From positions 95,297 to 159,296 of the forward strand of contig NZ_VFPS01000005.1 in the NCBI RefSeq assembly GCF_006716815.1: 64,000 nt of DNA. Direction: 5' to 3'. Source of the DNA: Microbacterium lacticum. Its GTDB lineage: Bacteria > Actinomycetota > Actinomycetes > Actinomycetales > Microbacteriaceae. Below the pieces are notes generated by a model. The model worked only from the letters and a program-made list of their open reading frames with translations, searched no databases and was not told where the DNA came from. Positions 7,700-15,637 of the stretch are shown one piece after another. Every line of letters begins with the position of its first letter. Within the stretch, counting starts at the first letter, position 1. The position numbers were made by a program, and so were the translations under genes.

Positions 7700-7707
7700 A
7701 CGCAGAT
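7688..7707. promoter_or_regulatory. Probable ArsR-family autoregulatory operator
   Basis: A perfect 6-bp inverted repeat ATCTGC-8 nt-GCAGAT spans the start codon of the ArsR gene and touches its -10 box. The arrangement is what a self-repressing ArsR/SmtB regulator would need. Confidence 0.6.
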
Positions 7708-7711
7708 TATC
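7706..7711 (-). promoter_or_regulatory. -10 box of the leaderless arsR-like gene
   Basis: GATAAT on the minus strand ends 6 nt before the ATG at 7699, and there is no Shine-Dalgarno sequence. This places the transcription start at or next to the A of ATG. Confidence 0.55.
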
Positions 7712-7742
7712 GCACAAATCCGGAGACTTCCATCGCCCGGCC

Positions 7743-8963
7743 TTAGCCGATGAGGGTGATCAGAATGCCCCCAGCGGCGCCCACGATGACGACGGCCCAG
7801 GCGGGTGCCCGCCAGGCGATCAGGAGCACGAAGCAGATCAGCGCGAGCACGAAGGGGGCCGCGCCGGTGATGGCGGTGGTGAAGACGGGGTCGTAGAGCG
7901 CGGCGGCGAGGATGCCGACTACGGCGGCGTTGGCTCCGCGCATCAGCGCCTGGGCACAGGGGCGGGAACGGAAGGTGTTCCAGAACGGGAGTACCCCGGT
8001 GAGCAGCAGGAACCCGGGCAGGAACACGCCGGTGAGGGCGATCGCGGCTCCTGTCGCGCCGCCGGGGCCGATGGTGGAGAGGGTGCCGAGGTAGGCGGCG
8101 AAGGTGAAGAGGGGCCCGGGCATGGCCTGGGCGGCACCGTAGCCGGCGAGGAACTGGTCAGGGGTGACCCAGCCGGTGTCGACCACGCCGGCCTGCAGCA
8201 GGGGGAGCACGACGTGGCCGCCGCCGAAGACGAGGGCTCCCGCACGGTAGAAGGCGTCGAACAGCTGCACCGCCCCCCACTGCGTGGTTGTGGCGAGCAC
8301 CGGCAGTCCCACGAGGAGCAGCACGAACAGGGTCAGGCAGATCACGCCGGCTGTGCGGGCGACGGGGAAGCGGATCATCGCGGTCGCGGGTACGGGAGCG
8401 CTCCGGCAGAAGATCAGTCCTGCGATCGCGCCGATCGCGATGGCGCCGATCTGCCCGGTCGACCCGGCGAGCAGGAGGGCGCTGGCGGCGGCGACCACCG
8501 CGATGGCGGCGCGCTCCCGGTCGGGGGTGAGGGTTTTTGCCATGCCGAACACGGCTTGGGCGACGATCGCGACGGCGACGATCTTGAGGCCGGTGAGGAT
8601 GCCGCCGCCCACGACGCCTTCGAACAGCGGCGCCCCGTACGCGAAGGCCACCATGAGGGCGGCTGAGGGCAGGGTGAAGGCGAGGAACGCGGCGATCGCG
8701 CCGGCGGGGCCTGCGCGGAAGAGGCCGAGGCCGAAGCCGACCTGGCTGGATGCGGGGCCGGGGAGGAACTGGCTGAGGGCGACGAGGTCGCCGTACTCGT
8801 TGTCGTCGAGCCACCGGCGGCGCTGCACGAGCTCGTCGCGGAAGTAGCCGAGGTGGGCGATGGGGCCGCCGAAGGCGGTCACGCCCAGCTTCCCGAAGAC
8901 GCGCAGCACCTCCCGGGTGGACCCCTGTCCCGCTTGCGGGGGAGTGGTGGTGTCCGTTGTCAT
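7743..8963 (-). CDS. chrA: Chromate efflux transporter ChrA (two CHR domains)
   Basis: A 406-residue polytopic membrane protein that expels chromate from the cytoplasm. It contains the CHR-family signature twice. The N-terminal domain has 'FGKLGVTAFGGPIAHLGYFRDELV' and 'ALSQFLPGPASSQVGFGLG'. The C-terminal domain has 'FGGGHVVLPLLQ' and 'QFLAGYGAAQAMPGPLFTFAAYLG'. Length is normal for the long-chain ChrA subfamily, and about ten hydrophobic segments are visible. It starts inside the stop of the upstream PadR gene (ATGA overlap 8960-8963), so the two form one operon. Confidence 0.93.
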   Translation of the reverse strand: MTTDTTTPPQAGQGSTREVLRVFGKLGVTAFGGPIAHLGYFRDELVQRRRWLDDNEYGDLVALSQFLPGPASSQVGFGLGLFRAGPAGAIAAFLAFTLPSAALMVAFAYGAPLFEGVVGGGILTGLKIVAVAIVAQAVFGMAKTLTPDRERAAIAVVAAASALLLAGSTGQIGAIAIGAIAGLIFCRSAPVPATAMIRFPVARTAGVICLTLFVLLLVGLPVLATTTQWGAVQLFDAFYRAGALVFGGGHVVLPLLQAGVVDTGWVTPDQFLAGYGAAQAMPGPLFTFAAYLGTLSTIGPGGATGAAIALTGVFLPGFLLLTGVLPFWNTFRSRPCAQALMRGANAAVVGILAAALYDPVFTTAITGAAPFVLALICFVLLIAWRAPAWAVVIVGAAGGILITLIG

Positions 8964-9295
8964 CGGCCGGTGCCTTCCTGGGTGAAGATGCGCATCCGTT
9001 CCCGGGCGACCGCGAGGCCGCGCCGGCCTTTCTCGGTTGCGGAGTAGAGCTTGCGGATGGTGCGGCCCTCTCGTTCGGTCCGTACGGTGAGGTAGCCGTC
9101 TTCGACCATCTTGTGGAGCATCGGGTAAAGGGTCCCTGCTGAGAGGCGGTAGCCGTGACCGGCGAGCTCCTCGATCATCCAGGCGCCGTAGATCTCTTCC
9201 TGTGACGCGTGGTGCAGCACGTGCATCCTGACGAGCCCGCCGAGGAGGTCTCGGTACTCGTCCAGCTCGTCAAGGGAGCGCCTGCTCGTCACCAC
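8960..9295 (-). CDS. PadR-family repressor of the chromate operon
   Basis: A 111-residue PadR regulator. A winged helix contains 'QEEIYGAWMIEELAGHGYRLSAGTLYPMLHKMVEDGYL' and the wing 'EGRTIRKLYSATEKG'. It is the first gene of the padR-chrA operon and probably represses it, as in other actinobacterial chromate loci where a PadR-like gene precedes chrA (family knowledge). A long dyad lies directly upstream at 9301-9332. Confidence 0.88.
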   Translation of the reverse strand: MVTSRRSLDELDEYRDLLGGLVRMHVLHHASQEEIYGAWMIEELAGHGYRLSAGTLYPMLHKMVEDGYLTVRTEREGRTIRKLYSATEKGRRGLAVARERMRIFTQEGTGR

Positions 9296-9575
9296 GCCTG
9301 TCTATCGGATCTCGATATCGAATGACGATAGAACAGGTGAACGTGCGCTTAACGCTCCCGGAGTGCCAGCGGGCGGGATCGGTGACCTGGTTCAGCCCGC
9401 CGTAGGCGAGCCACAGCGATACAGCCGAGGCGACCGACAGCCGTACCGCGGCGACCATCAGGTCCGCCGCGCGCATCCGTCTACGAGCACGGACCCGCCG
9501 CGCCCGCGCAACCGAATCGTCTGTGCGGGGCCTGGCCGCCCGCGGAGAGGGAGCGGTGCCTGTTGTCATCCTCAA
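9270..9575 (-). pseudogene. N-terminal remnant of a ferric-reductase-like membrane protein
   Basis: The frame from about 9569 encodes an Arg-rich cytoplasmic leader and one membrane segment (RMRAADLMVAAVRLSVASAVSLWLAYGG). This resembles the start of FAD-binding ferric-reductase-type membrane oxidoreductases. Homology ends after about 75 residues and the frame runs into the padR operator and gene. It is a truncated remnant of an older gene, cut where the padR-chrA segment begins. The assignment rests on the N-terminal pattern only. Confidence 0.45.
9301..9332. promoter_or_regulatory. PadR operator candidate (three-part dyad)
   Basis: Outer arms TCTATCG and CGATAGA flank a central palindrome CGATATCG, with 5 bp between each part. 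The site ends 6 bp upstream of the padR start, so a bound repressor would cover the promoter. Confidence 0.6.
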
Positions 9576-9702
9576 CTCGATTCGGGTGGGTCCGGTTATC
9601 GACGAGTCCCACGATCCCCCTCTTTTCTTCCAGGATTCTTGGGGCGCCTAACTGGGGGACGCTTAGCCTCACCAACGTTGCTCGCCGCGGCTGGCGGGTG
9701 CT

Positions 9703-9708
9703 TATGTT
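9703..9708 (+). promoter_or_regulatory. -10 box of the leaderless VIT-family gene
   Basis: TATGTT ends 6 nt before the ATG at 9715, and no ribosome-binding site is present. Confidence 0.5.
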
Positions 9709-9714
9709 GAGGTC

Positions 9715-10458
9715 ATGGCGACAGATCTGCCCGCAGACAACCCCGCGCTCCAAGCCCATCCTGACGAGCCGCACCGCGGCGGCATCGCGCAACGGCTGAA
9801 CTGGCTGCGCGCCGGCGTGCTCGGCGCGAACGACGGCATCGTCTCCGTCGCCGCGATCGTCGTCGGCGTCGCGGGCGCGACCACCGCCACCGGGCCCATC
9901 CTCACCGCCGGGCTGGCGGGCCTGGTCGGAGGCGCCATCTCGATGGCCCTGGGCGAGTACGTCTCCGTCAGCAGCCAGAGCGACAGTGAACGCGCCCTGA
10001 TCGCGAAAGAACGCCAGGAACTGCGCGACATGCCGGACGAAGAACTCGACGAGCTCGCCGGGCTCTACCAAGCCCGCGGGCTCAGCGCACAGACCGCGCG
10101 ACAGGTCGCCGTGGAGCTCACCGCGCACGACGCCCTTGCCGCACACCTATCCGCCGAGCTCAACATCGACCAAAACGACGTCGTGAGCCCCTGGCACGCG
10201 GCAGTCGCATCTGCGGCAGCGTTCACGATCGGCGCTATCCTGCCCATGCTCGCCATCCTCCTACCCCCGCCAGGGTGGCGTGTCCCGGTGACCTTCGTTG
10301 CCGTGCTTGTCGCCCTCGCGATCACGGGAGCCATCTCCGCACACATCGGCGGCAGCTCCCGACACCGCGCCATGATCCGCGTCGTCATCGGCGGTGCCCT
10401 CGCCCTCGCCGCGACCTACGGCGTCGGAGCACTCCTCGGCGCCTCCGGAGCGGTCTGA
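9715..10458 (+). CDS. VIT1/CCC1-family iron or manganese transporter
   Basis: A 247-residue integral membrane protein. Signature 'LNWLRAGVLGANDGIVSVAAIVVGVAGA' in helix 1 and 'GGAISMALGEYVSVSSQSDSE' in helix 2 are diagnostic of the VIT/CCC1 family. A cytoplasmic helical region rich in Glu (ERALIAKERQELRDMPDEELDEL) follows, then three C-terminal helices. Members move Fe2+ or Mn2+ out of the cytosol. Length is normal for the bacterial family. Its end overlaps the end of the convergent S51 peptidase frame by 43 bp, which suggests that a recombination joint lies close by. Confidence 0.9.
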   Translation: MATDLPADNPALQAHPDEPHRGGIAQRLNWLRAGVLGANDGIVSVAAIVVGVAGATTATGPILTAGLAGLVGGAISMALGEYVSVSSQSDSERALIAKERQELRDMPDEELDELAGLYQARGLSAQTARQVAVELTAHDALAAHLSAELNIDQNDVVSPWHAAVASAAAFTIGAILPMLAILLPPPGWRVPVTFVAVLVALAITGAISAHIGGSSRHRAMIRVVIGGALALAATYGVGALLGASGAV

Positions 10459-11258
10459 AACAGAGCGAATTGTGACCAATCTAGAGGTGCCCACGAGGGC
10501 GAGAAAAGGCAGGGACGGCTCACTCTTTCGACGCCTGTCCTGTGCCTCTCCGCGGGCGGCGACCGCGCAGCGACGAGCGCGCCGTCGGCGCCGTAGCGGC
10601 GCCAGTGTCCCGATGAGATGACCGTCGGCGGCGCCGAAGGGTCGCGGACGAGCAGCGCCGAATCGTCGTCGACGAACCACACCTCCTGCCCCGAGCGCGC
10701 GGCGCCGCGCGCGAACAGCTCTTCCGCATCCCCGGGCATCCAATCGGCGCCGAGGTGCCCGGCGAAGAACCAATCGAAGAGGGCGACGGCGGGAGCGGCG
10801 TCGTCGAGCCCGAACAGGGCGAGCTCATCGAGATCGTCGAAGGCTGCGGGCCACCGGTCGAGCTCGCGGGCGAAGATCATCGAGCCGGCGCTCCACCCGA
10901 CGTACACCTTCTGCTCGAGCAGCTCGGCGAGCACCGGCGCCAGGCCGCTCGCCCGCCAGGCATGCGCGGCCCACAGGTTGCTGCCGCCGTACCCGAGGAT
11001 CACGTCGGCCGAGCGCAGGCGCGACTCGACCAGGCTCGCGGGGCCGGCGAAGAGCGAGGCGATGTCGAACTCCGCCCAGCCGAGCGCGCGCGACCCCTCG
11101 AGATGGTCGACGAGGGTCGAACTGTCACCGGGAAAGCCGAGGATGGCGTCGATCACCACGACGACCCGCGAATCGGCGAGTGGCTTGCCGAGCAGGTCGA
11201 CGAGCGCGTCGCGGATCATCTCGTTGGCGATTCCGCCAGACGTGAGAAGCATGCGCAT
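10416..11258 (-). CDS. Peptidase S51 (dipeptidase E-like), C-terminus altered
   Basis: A cytosolic serine peptidase of family S51. The nucleophile motif is 'VGWSAGSMIFA', and it is preceded by 'ILGYGGSNLWAAHAW'. The start at 11258 is chosen because a TACCCT -10 box ends 6 nt upstream (leaderless); the longer ATG at 11291 has no such signal. Homology to the family appears to end near 'GADGALVAAR'. The last 45 or so residues (PAERHRTGVERVSRP...) are unlike the family and extend into the end of the VIT gene. The native stop was probably lost at a junction near 10550, so activity is uncertain. Confidence 0.8.
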   Translation of the reverse strand: MRMLLTSGGIANEMIRDALVDLLGKPLADSRVVVVIDAILGFPGDSSTLVDHLEGSRALGWAEFDIASLFAGPASLVESRLRSADVILGYGGSNLWAAHAWRASGLAPVLAELLEQKVYVGWSAGSMIFARELDRWPAAFDDLDELALFGLDDAAPAVALFDWFFAGHLGADWMPGDAEELFARGAARSGQEVWFVDDDSALLVRDPSAPPTVISSGHWRRYGADGALVAARSPPAERHRTGVERVSRPCLFSPSWAPLDWSQFALFQTAPEAPRSAPTP

Positions 11259-11264
11259 CGGCCC

Positions 11265-11270
11265 AGGGTA
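11265..11270 (-). promoter_or_regulatory. -10 box of the leaderless S51 peptidase gene
   Basis: TACCCT on the minus strand ends 6 nt before the ATG at 11258. Confidence 0.5.
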
Positions 11271-11294
11271 GGGCACCGCAGCGCGCATCACGAT

Positions 11295-11316
11295 AAAACT
11301 TCCGGTCGGAGGTTTT
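11295..11316. promoter_or_regulatory. Inverted repeat upstream of the sugar operon
   Basis: AAAACTTCC-4 nt-GGAGGTTTT, arms matching at 8 of 9 positions, lies between the divergent peptidase gene and the isomerase/oxidoreductase operon. The size suits a repressor operator (LacI- or TetR-type), but no regulator gene is adjacent. Confidence 0.45.
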
Positions 11317-11381
11317 CTGCGGTATCGTCGTCACGCCGCCTCACGAAGAGGCGGCCCACAACGACGTATCGAAGGAACACC

Positions 11382-12209
11382 ATGACTCTGCCCGAGGCAT
11401 CCGTTCAGCTCTATTCTCTGCGCGACGCATTCGCCGCCGACCCGCAGGGCTCGCTCGACAAGCTCGCCGCGATCGGTTACCGCAACGTCGAGGCGTTCGA
11501 CTTCGTCGGGCGCCCCGCCGAGATCCGCGCGGCGCTGGATGCCTCGGGCCTCGCGTCGCCCACGGGCCACGCCCCGCTGCTGACCGACGAGCTGTGGACG
11601 CCCGACGGCTCGATCCCGACGCCCGCCCCCGAGGTGGTCTTCGAGGCGGCCGCGACGATCGGCATGACCACGGTCATCGACCCGTTCGTCGCCCCCGAGC
11701 GCTGGCTCACCGAAGAGGGCGTCGCCGACATCGCCGAGCGCCTCAACGCGCTCGTCGAGACCGCCGCCGGCTTCGGCCTCTCGGTCGGCTACCACAACCA
11801 CGCGCAGGAGTTCATCGCGTCGTGGGACGACGTCTCGGCCTACGAGCGGTTCGTCTCGCTCGCCGACCCGCGCGTGCAGCTCGAGCTCGACCTGTTCTGG
11901 GCGCTCACCGGCGGCCAGGACGTTCCCGCGCTCGTCGCGCGCCTCGGCGACCGGCTCACCGCCGTGCACGTCAAAGACGGCGTCGTGCCGGCCGTCAACC
12001 CGTGGGCTCCTGAGGCGGCCGTGCTCGGCGGCTCGAGTGAGCTCGACCAGCGCCGCCCGGGCGAGGGCGACGTCGCGCTCGCCGAGGCGCTGCGCGCCGG
12101 CACCGCCATCCGCTACGCCGTCGTCGAGTACGACAACGCCCCCGGTGATGTGTTCGAAGACGTGGCCGCGAGCCTGGCGTTCCTGAAGGACGGCGGGTTC
12201 GTCGCGTGA
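11382..12209 (+). CDS. Sugar phosphate isomerase/epimerase family protein
   Basis: A 275-residue TIM-barrel protein of the AP endonuclease 2/IolE-like superfamily. It has an 'VQLYSLRDAF' first strand, 'GYRNVEAFDF', metal-ligand regions 'GLSVGYHNHAQEF' and 'QLELDLFWALTGG', and 'VHVKDG' near the C-terminus. These are divalent-metal sites that typically catalyse isomerisation or epimerisation of keto sugars. GAAGGA precedes the ATG. The stop overlaps the start of the following Gfo/Idh/MocA gene (GTGA), so both enzymes are made from one mRNA and probably act in the same sugar or inositol-like catabolic route. The substrate is not predictable. Confidence 0.88.
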   Translation: MTLPEASVQLYSLRDAFAADPQGSLDKLAAIGYRNVEAFDFVGRPAEIRAALDASGLASPTGHAPLLTDELWTPDGSIPTPAPEVVFEAAATIGMTTVIDPFVAPERWLTEEGVADIAERLNALVETAAGFGLSVGYHNHAQEFIASWDDVSAYERFVSLADPRVQLELDLFWALTGGQDVPALVARLGDRLTAVHVKDGVVPAVNPWAPEAAVLGGSSELDQRRPGEGDVALAEALRAGTAIRYAVVEYDNAPGDVFEDVAASLAFLKDGGFVA

Positions 12210-13342
12210 GCGCGAACAAGCCGCTCGGCGTCGGCATCATCGGCACCGGCGTCATCAGCCAGACCTACCTCGAGAACCTCACCTCGTTCCCCGACATCGC
12301 CGTCGTCGCGGTCGGCGACCTGATCGCCGAGCGGGCCCAGGCGAAGGCCGAGGAGTTCGGCATCCCGTCGTGGGGCACCGCCGACGACGTGCTCGCGAAC
12401 CCCGACGTCGAACTGGTCGTGAACCTCACGATCCCGGCCGTGCACGTCGAGGTCTCGCGCGCGGCCGTGGCCGCGGGCAAGCACGTCTGGACCGAGAAGC
12501 CGATCGGCCTCGACCGGGAGTCCACGCGCGAGCTGCTCGCCGCGGCCGGCCAGGCGGGCGTTCGCATCGGCTCGGCGCCCGACACCCTCCTCGGCCCGGG
12601 ATTCCAGACCGCCAAGCGCGCCGTCCTCGACGGTGTCATCGGCACGCCGCGGTTCGTGCAGACGATCTTCCAGACGCAGGGGCCGGATGCGTGGCATCCA
12701 GAACCCGCGTTCCTCTTCGCGAACGGCGCCGGCCCGCTGCTCGACATGGGCCCGTACTATTTCTCCGCGCTCGTGAGCCTGCTCGGCCCGGTCGACGCGG
12801 TCACCGCGCGCGGCTCGCGCCCGCAGCTCGAGCGGACGATCCGCTCGGGTCCGCGGGCCGGTGAGACCTTCCCGGTCGAGGTGCCCTCGACGGTGCAGGT
12901 GCTGAGCTCGTTCGCGGGCGGCCAGCACGGGACGCACCTGCTGAGCTTCGACTCGGCGCTCGAGCGTGCCGGCGTGGTCGAGATCCACGGCTCGGAGGGC
13001 ACCCTCGTGCTACCCGACCCGAACATGTTCTCGGGGCGCATCGCGTACGTGAAGCCGCTCGGCTCGATCTCCGACGCCGACCGCGACGGTCAGCAGTGGA
13101 TCGAGATCGAGGAGCAGGGGCCCGCCACCGGGCGCGGCATCGGTGTGCTCGACATGGCGCGCGCGATCAGCGAGGGCCGTCCGCACATCGCGACCGGCGA
13201 GCTCGGCTATCACGTGCTCGACGTGATGCTCTCGGCACAGGAATCCGTCGCCGACGGGCGGACCCGCACCATCGAGTCGACCGTCGCGCCGGTGCCGCTG
13301 CTGCCCGAGGGGTTCGATCCCTTCGCCGCGACGCTCGTCTGA
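12206..13342 (+). CDS. Gfo/Idh/MocA-family oxidoreductase
   Basis: A 378-residue NAD(P)-dependent sugar dehydrogenase-like protein. A Rossmann fold begins 'LGVGIIGTGVISQTYLENL', the family's 'WTEKPIGLD' motif (catalytic lysine) is at about residue 95, and the C-terminal substrate domain contains 'LLDMGPYYFSALVSLLGPV'. The GTG start overlaps the isomerase stop by 4 bp. Length is normal and the frame intact. It ends 65 bp before an IS481 insertion, so the operon is probably undamaged. Confidence 0.9.
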   Translation: MSANKPLGVGIIGTGVISQTYLENLTSFPDIAVVAVGDLIAERAQAKAEEFGIPSWGTADDVLANPDVELVVNLTIPAVHVEVSRAAVAAGKHVWTEKPIGLDRESTRELLAAAGQAGVRIGSAPDTLLGPGFQTAKRAVLDGVIGTPRFVQTIFQTQGPDAWHPEPAFLFANGAGPLLDMGPYYFSALVSLLGPVDAVTARGSRPQLERTIRSGPRAGETFPVEVPSTVQVLSSFAGGQHGTHLLSFDSALERAGVVEIHGSEGTLVLPDPNMFSGRIAYVKPLGSISDADRDGQQWIEIEEQGPATGRGIGVLDMARAISEGRPHIATGELGYHVLDVMLSAQESVADGRTRTIESTVAPVPLLPEGFDPFAATLV

Positions 13343-13407
13343 CGCGCGAGATTCGGGCTCGGGTTTGGTCTCGGGTCGGGTTCGGTTTCGGCGGGGCGCC
13401 CTCTAGT

Positions 13408-14471
13408 TGTACTGACCCAGATCGTTGTTGACGTAGGAGAGACCTCCGGGGTCGAGTTGGAGCTGTCTAAGTTCTTCAGCTCAAACGCACGGAGGTCTCT
13501 CTTGTCTCACGCTAATGCCCGGCTGACTCCGGCCGGCCGGTTGATCATGGTTCAGCGCATCCAGTCGGGGCGTGCGGTCGCGCATGTCGCCGCGGAAATG
13601 GGGATCTCCCGCACGACCGCGTGGCGGTGGTGGCGCAGGTTCCGGGAGTGCGGCCCGGCGGGCCTGATCGATCGTTCCAGCGTCGCCCGCTCCCACCCTC
13701 GCCAGACCAAAGCGTGCGTGGAGGCGAGGGTGCGGATCATGCGGCACCTCACTCGGCGTGGGCCGGTGTTCATCGCTGACAAGCTCGGCTTGCAGGCCTC
13801 AACGGTCGGTAGGGTGTTGCGCCGCCACCACGTGCCGTTGCTGCGGGAGCTGGACCCGGTCACGGGGTCCGTGATCCGCGCGACCCGCCGATCCGCGCAG
13901 CGTTACGAGCATGATCATCCCGGGTCCCTGATCCACGTTGATGTGAAGAAACTCGGCCGTATCCCCGACGGCGGCGGATGGCGTCTGCATGGCCGCGGGC
14001 AACGTCCTGCGCGCAAGCGGGGCCTGGGTTACGACTACGTGCACACCGTCATCGACGACCATTCCCGAGTTGCTTACGCGGAGATCCACGACGACGAGAA
14101 AGGCATCACCGCCGCGGGTGTGCTCGAGCGGGCGATCGCGTTCTACGCGCGCCTCGGCGTCAAGGTCGAACGCGTCATCAGCGACAACGCGTTCGCTTAC
14201 CGCCACTCGGCCGCGTTCAAGGCCGTGGTCGACGCGCACGGCATCCGACAGCGGTTCATCAAACCGCACTGCCCCTGGACCAACGGGAAAGTCGAACGCC
14301 TCAACCGCACCCTCGCCACCGAGTGGGCCTACGCCCGCCCCTGGAGCTCGAACGACGACCGAAAAGCAGGGTTGACGACCTGGCTCGACTACTACAACCT
14401 AGACAGGCACCACCTCGGCATCGGAGGCAGAACCCCCATCGACCGAATCAACAACGGTCGAGGTCAGTACA
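13408..14471 (+). mobile_element. IS481-family insertion sequence, type B copy 2
   Basis: A 1064-bp element with TGTACTGACC ends and a perfect TCTAGT target duplication (13402-13407 and 14472-14477). It sits between the sugar operon and a lipoprotein gene. The native sequence right of the site (GCGTACTGACCGCG) contains a chance or residual match to the element end. Confidence 0.9.
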
Positions 14472-14476
14472 TCTAG
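13502..14476 (+). CDS. IS481-family transposase (type B, copy 2)
   Basis: Same 324-residue frame and GGAGG-preceded TTG start as copy 1. This copy carries its own substitutions (KGITAAGVLERAI instead of KGTTAAGVLDRAI, and GIGGRTPIDR), so it is the most diverged of the four. The rve catalytic residues are unchanged. The stop codon is supplied by the flanking TCTAGT. Confidence 0.92.
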   Translation: MSHANARLTPAGRLIMVQRIQSGRAVAHVAAEMGISRTTAWRWWRRFRECGPAGLIDRSSVARSHPRQTKACVEARVRIMRHLTRRGPVFIADKLGLQASTVGRVLRRHHVPLLRELDPVTGSVIRATRRSAQRYEHDHPGSLIHVDVKKLGRIPDGGGWRLHGRGQRPARKRGLGYDYVHTVIDDHSRVAYAEIHDDEKGITAAGVLERAIAFYARLGVKVERVISDNAFAYRHSAAFKAVVDAHGIRQRFIKPHCPWTNGKVERLNRTLATEWAYARPWSSNDDRKAGLTTWLDYYNLDRHHLGIGGRTPIDRINNGRGQYI

Positions 14477-14542
14477 TAGCGTACTGACCGCGAGGAAGGC
14501 GCGCCGCGGGCGCTCCGCCGACGCCGACGGGGGGATGAGCCG

Positions 14543-14854
14543 ATGGATGCCAGGACAACGAGCCGCTTCGCAGTAGTCGCCGGAGCCGTGCTTCTCGTCG
14601 CCTCCCTTACCGGGTGCACGGGGTCGGGGTCTGGTGTTGCTTCCGACTCGGACGGTGCGTCGGGGAGCGTGATCGCGCCGGTCTCGGTGCCGATCACCGA
14701 GGTCGTCTCTTTCGTCGACGGCCGCACCGACGGCTCGGCGACGTTCAACCCCGGCGTCAAGGCGCTCGAGGTCGGCGACTCCGACGTGACGCTGACCAAC
14801 AGCTCGACCGGCCAGTCGGTCTCGTTCGAGGTCGAGGTCACCGCCCCGCGCTGA
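14543..14854 (+). CDS. Small secreted lipoprotein, function unknown
   Basis: A 103-residue protein with a type II signal peptide: basic start, hydrophobic VVAGAVLLVASL, lipobox LTGC. The mature part is short and Ser/Thr-rich and ends in a beta-like segment (ALEVGDSDVTLTNSSTGQSVSFEVEV). GGGGGATGAG precedes the ATG. No family is recognised. It would be anchored to the outer face of the membrane. Confidence 0.75.
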   Translation: MDARTTSRFAVVAGAVLLVASLTGCTGSGSGVASDSDGASGSVIAPVSVPITEVVSFVDGRTDGSATFNPGVKALEVGDSDVTLTNSSTGQSVSFEVEVTAPR

Positions 14855-14954
14855 CCGCGGCGCGGGGTGGGTCGTCCCGTGTCCCCACAACCCGGCGCGG
14901 CGGTGGCGCGACGGCGCAGGAGAACCCGCACCGACGCGCCGCCGCCCGAACGGG

Positions 14955-15530
14955 TCAGTTCGCGAGGGTGAAGCCGCCGGTCCAGGTGATCTTCTCCGCC
15001 GCGGCGAGGGTCAGCTGCAGGAACCCGAGAGCCTCGAGCTCGTGGGCGCGGGCGAGCGACCCGGCATCCACGGCCTTCAGGCCGCCGGCCTGCACGGCGG
15101 CGACGAGCGCCGCCTTGGCGTCCGCGTCATCGCCGGCGACGAGCACGGTGGTCGGCGCGCCGCCGACGGTGCCCGACGCGAGCGTCGCCGCGAAGTTCGT
15201 GTTGAACGCCTTCAGCACCTTCGCCTCGGGAAGGCGCTCGGCGAGGCCCGCCGCCGCGGAGCTGCCGGCGGGAACGACGAGCGCGTCGAACGTGGCGAAG
15301 TCGAGCGGGTTCGTGATGTCGACCACGGTCTTACCGGCCAGCTGGTCGCCGTACGCGTCGGCGATCACCGCGAGCGCCGGGTAGGGCACGGCGAGCACGA
15401 CGATGTCGCCGGAGATCTGCGTCGAGGTCTCGTCGCTGCCGATGTGCTGGATGTCGGCTCCGCCGCGCGCGAGCACGCCCGCGATCGCCTGGCCCATGTT
15501 GCCGTTTCCGAAGATGGTGATGGTGGTCAT
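14955..15530 (-). CDS. NADPH-binding F420-dependent-oxidoreductase-like protein
   Basis: A 191-residue single Rossmann-domain protein. 'ITIFGNGNMGQAIAGVLARGG' is the dinucleotide motif, and 'VVDITNPLDFATFDAL' and 'KVLKAFNTNFAATL' are typical of the NADPH:F420 reductase (YrrI/Npd-like) family. The start at 15530 follows AAAGGA; longer upstream frames are non-coding. It is divergent from a MarR regulator, with two MarR-type operators between them, so it is probably induced by the MarR ligand (inference). Confidence 0.87.
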   Translation of the reverse strand: MTTITIFGNGNMGQAIAGVLARGGADIQHIGSDETSTQISGDIVVLAVPYPALAVIADAYGDQLAGKTVVDITNPLDFATFDALVVPAGSSAAAGLAERLPEAKVLKAFNTNFAATLASGTVGGAPTTVLVAGDDADAKAALVAAVQAGGLKAVDAGSLARAHELEALGFLQLTLAAAEKITWTGGFTLAN

Positions 15531-15562
15531 GACCGGTCCTTTCGAGGAGGGAGACAGGATGC

Positions 15563-15578
15563 TTGTACCTGCAACTAT
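15563..15578. promoter_or_regulatory. MarR operator candidate, site 1
   Basis: TTGTACCTGCAACTAT shares TTGT and CAACTAT with site 2, and its start lies 31 bp (three helical turns) from that of site 2. It covers the leader of the oxidoreductase gene. Confidence 0.5.
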
Positions 15579-15593
15579 CATCGTCCAACCCGC

Positions 15594-15609
15594 TTGTCGC
15601 GACAACTAT
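15594..15609. promoter_or_regulatory. MarR operator candidate, site 2 (perfect palindrome)
   Basis: TTGTCGCGACAA is a perfect 12-bp palindrome followed by CTAT. It lies just upstream of the TAGACT -10 box of the marR gene, so a bound dimer could repress both divergent genes. Confidence 0.6.
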
Positions 15610-15625
15610 TCCCGCTCCGCGTTCC

Positions 15626-15631
15626 TAGACT
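15626..15631 (+). promoter_or_regulatory. -10 box of the leaderless marR-like gene
   Basis: TAGACT ends 6 nt before the ATG at 15638. Confidence 0.5.
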
Positions 15632-15637
15632 GAGGGC

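Noticed and set aside
9663..9675. Possible DtxR box (TTAGCCTCACCAA) upstream of the VIT-family gene
   Set aside because: Only one half matches the consensus and the other half is absent. It is too weak compared with the clear box at 61196.
14478..14490. GTACTGACC beside IS481 copy 2, resembling a second element end
   Set aside because: Only nine bases match and no further element sequence follows. It is treated as chance or a minor residue.
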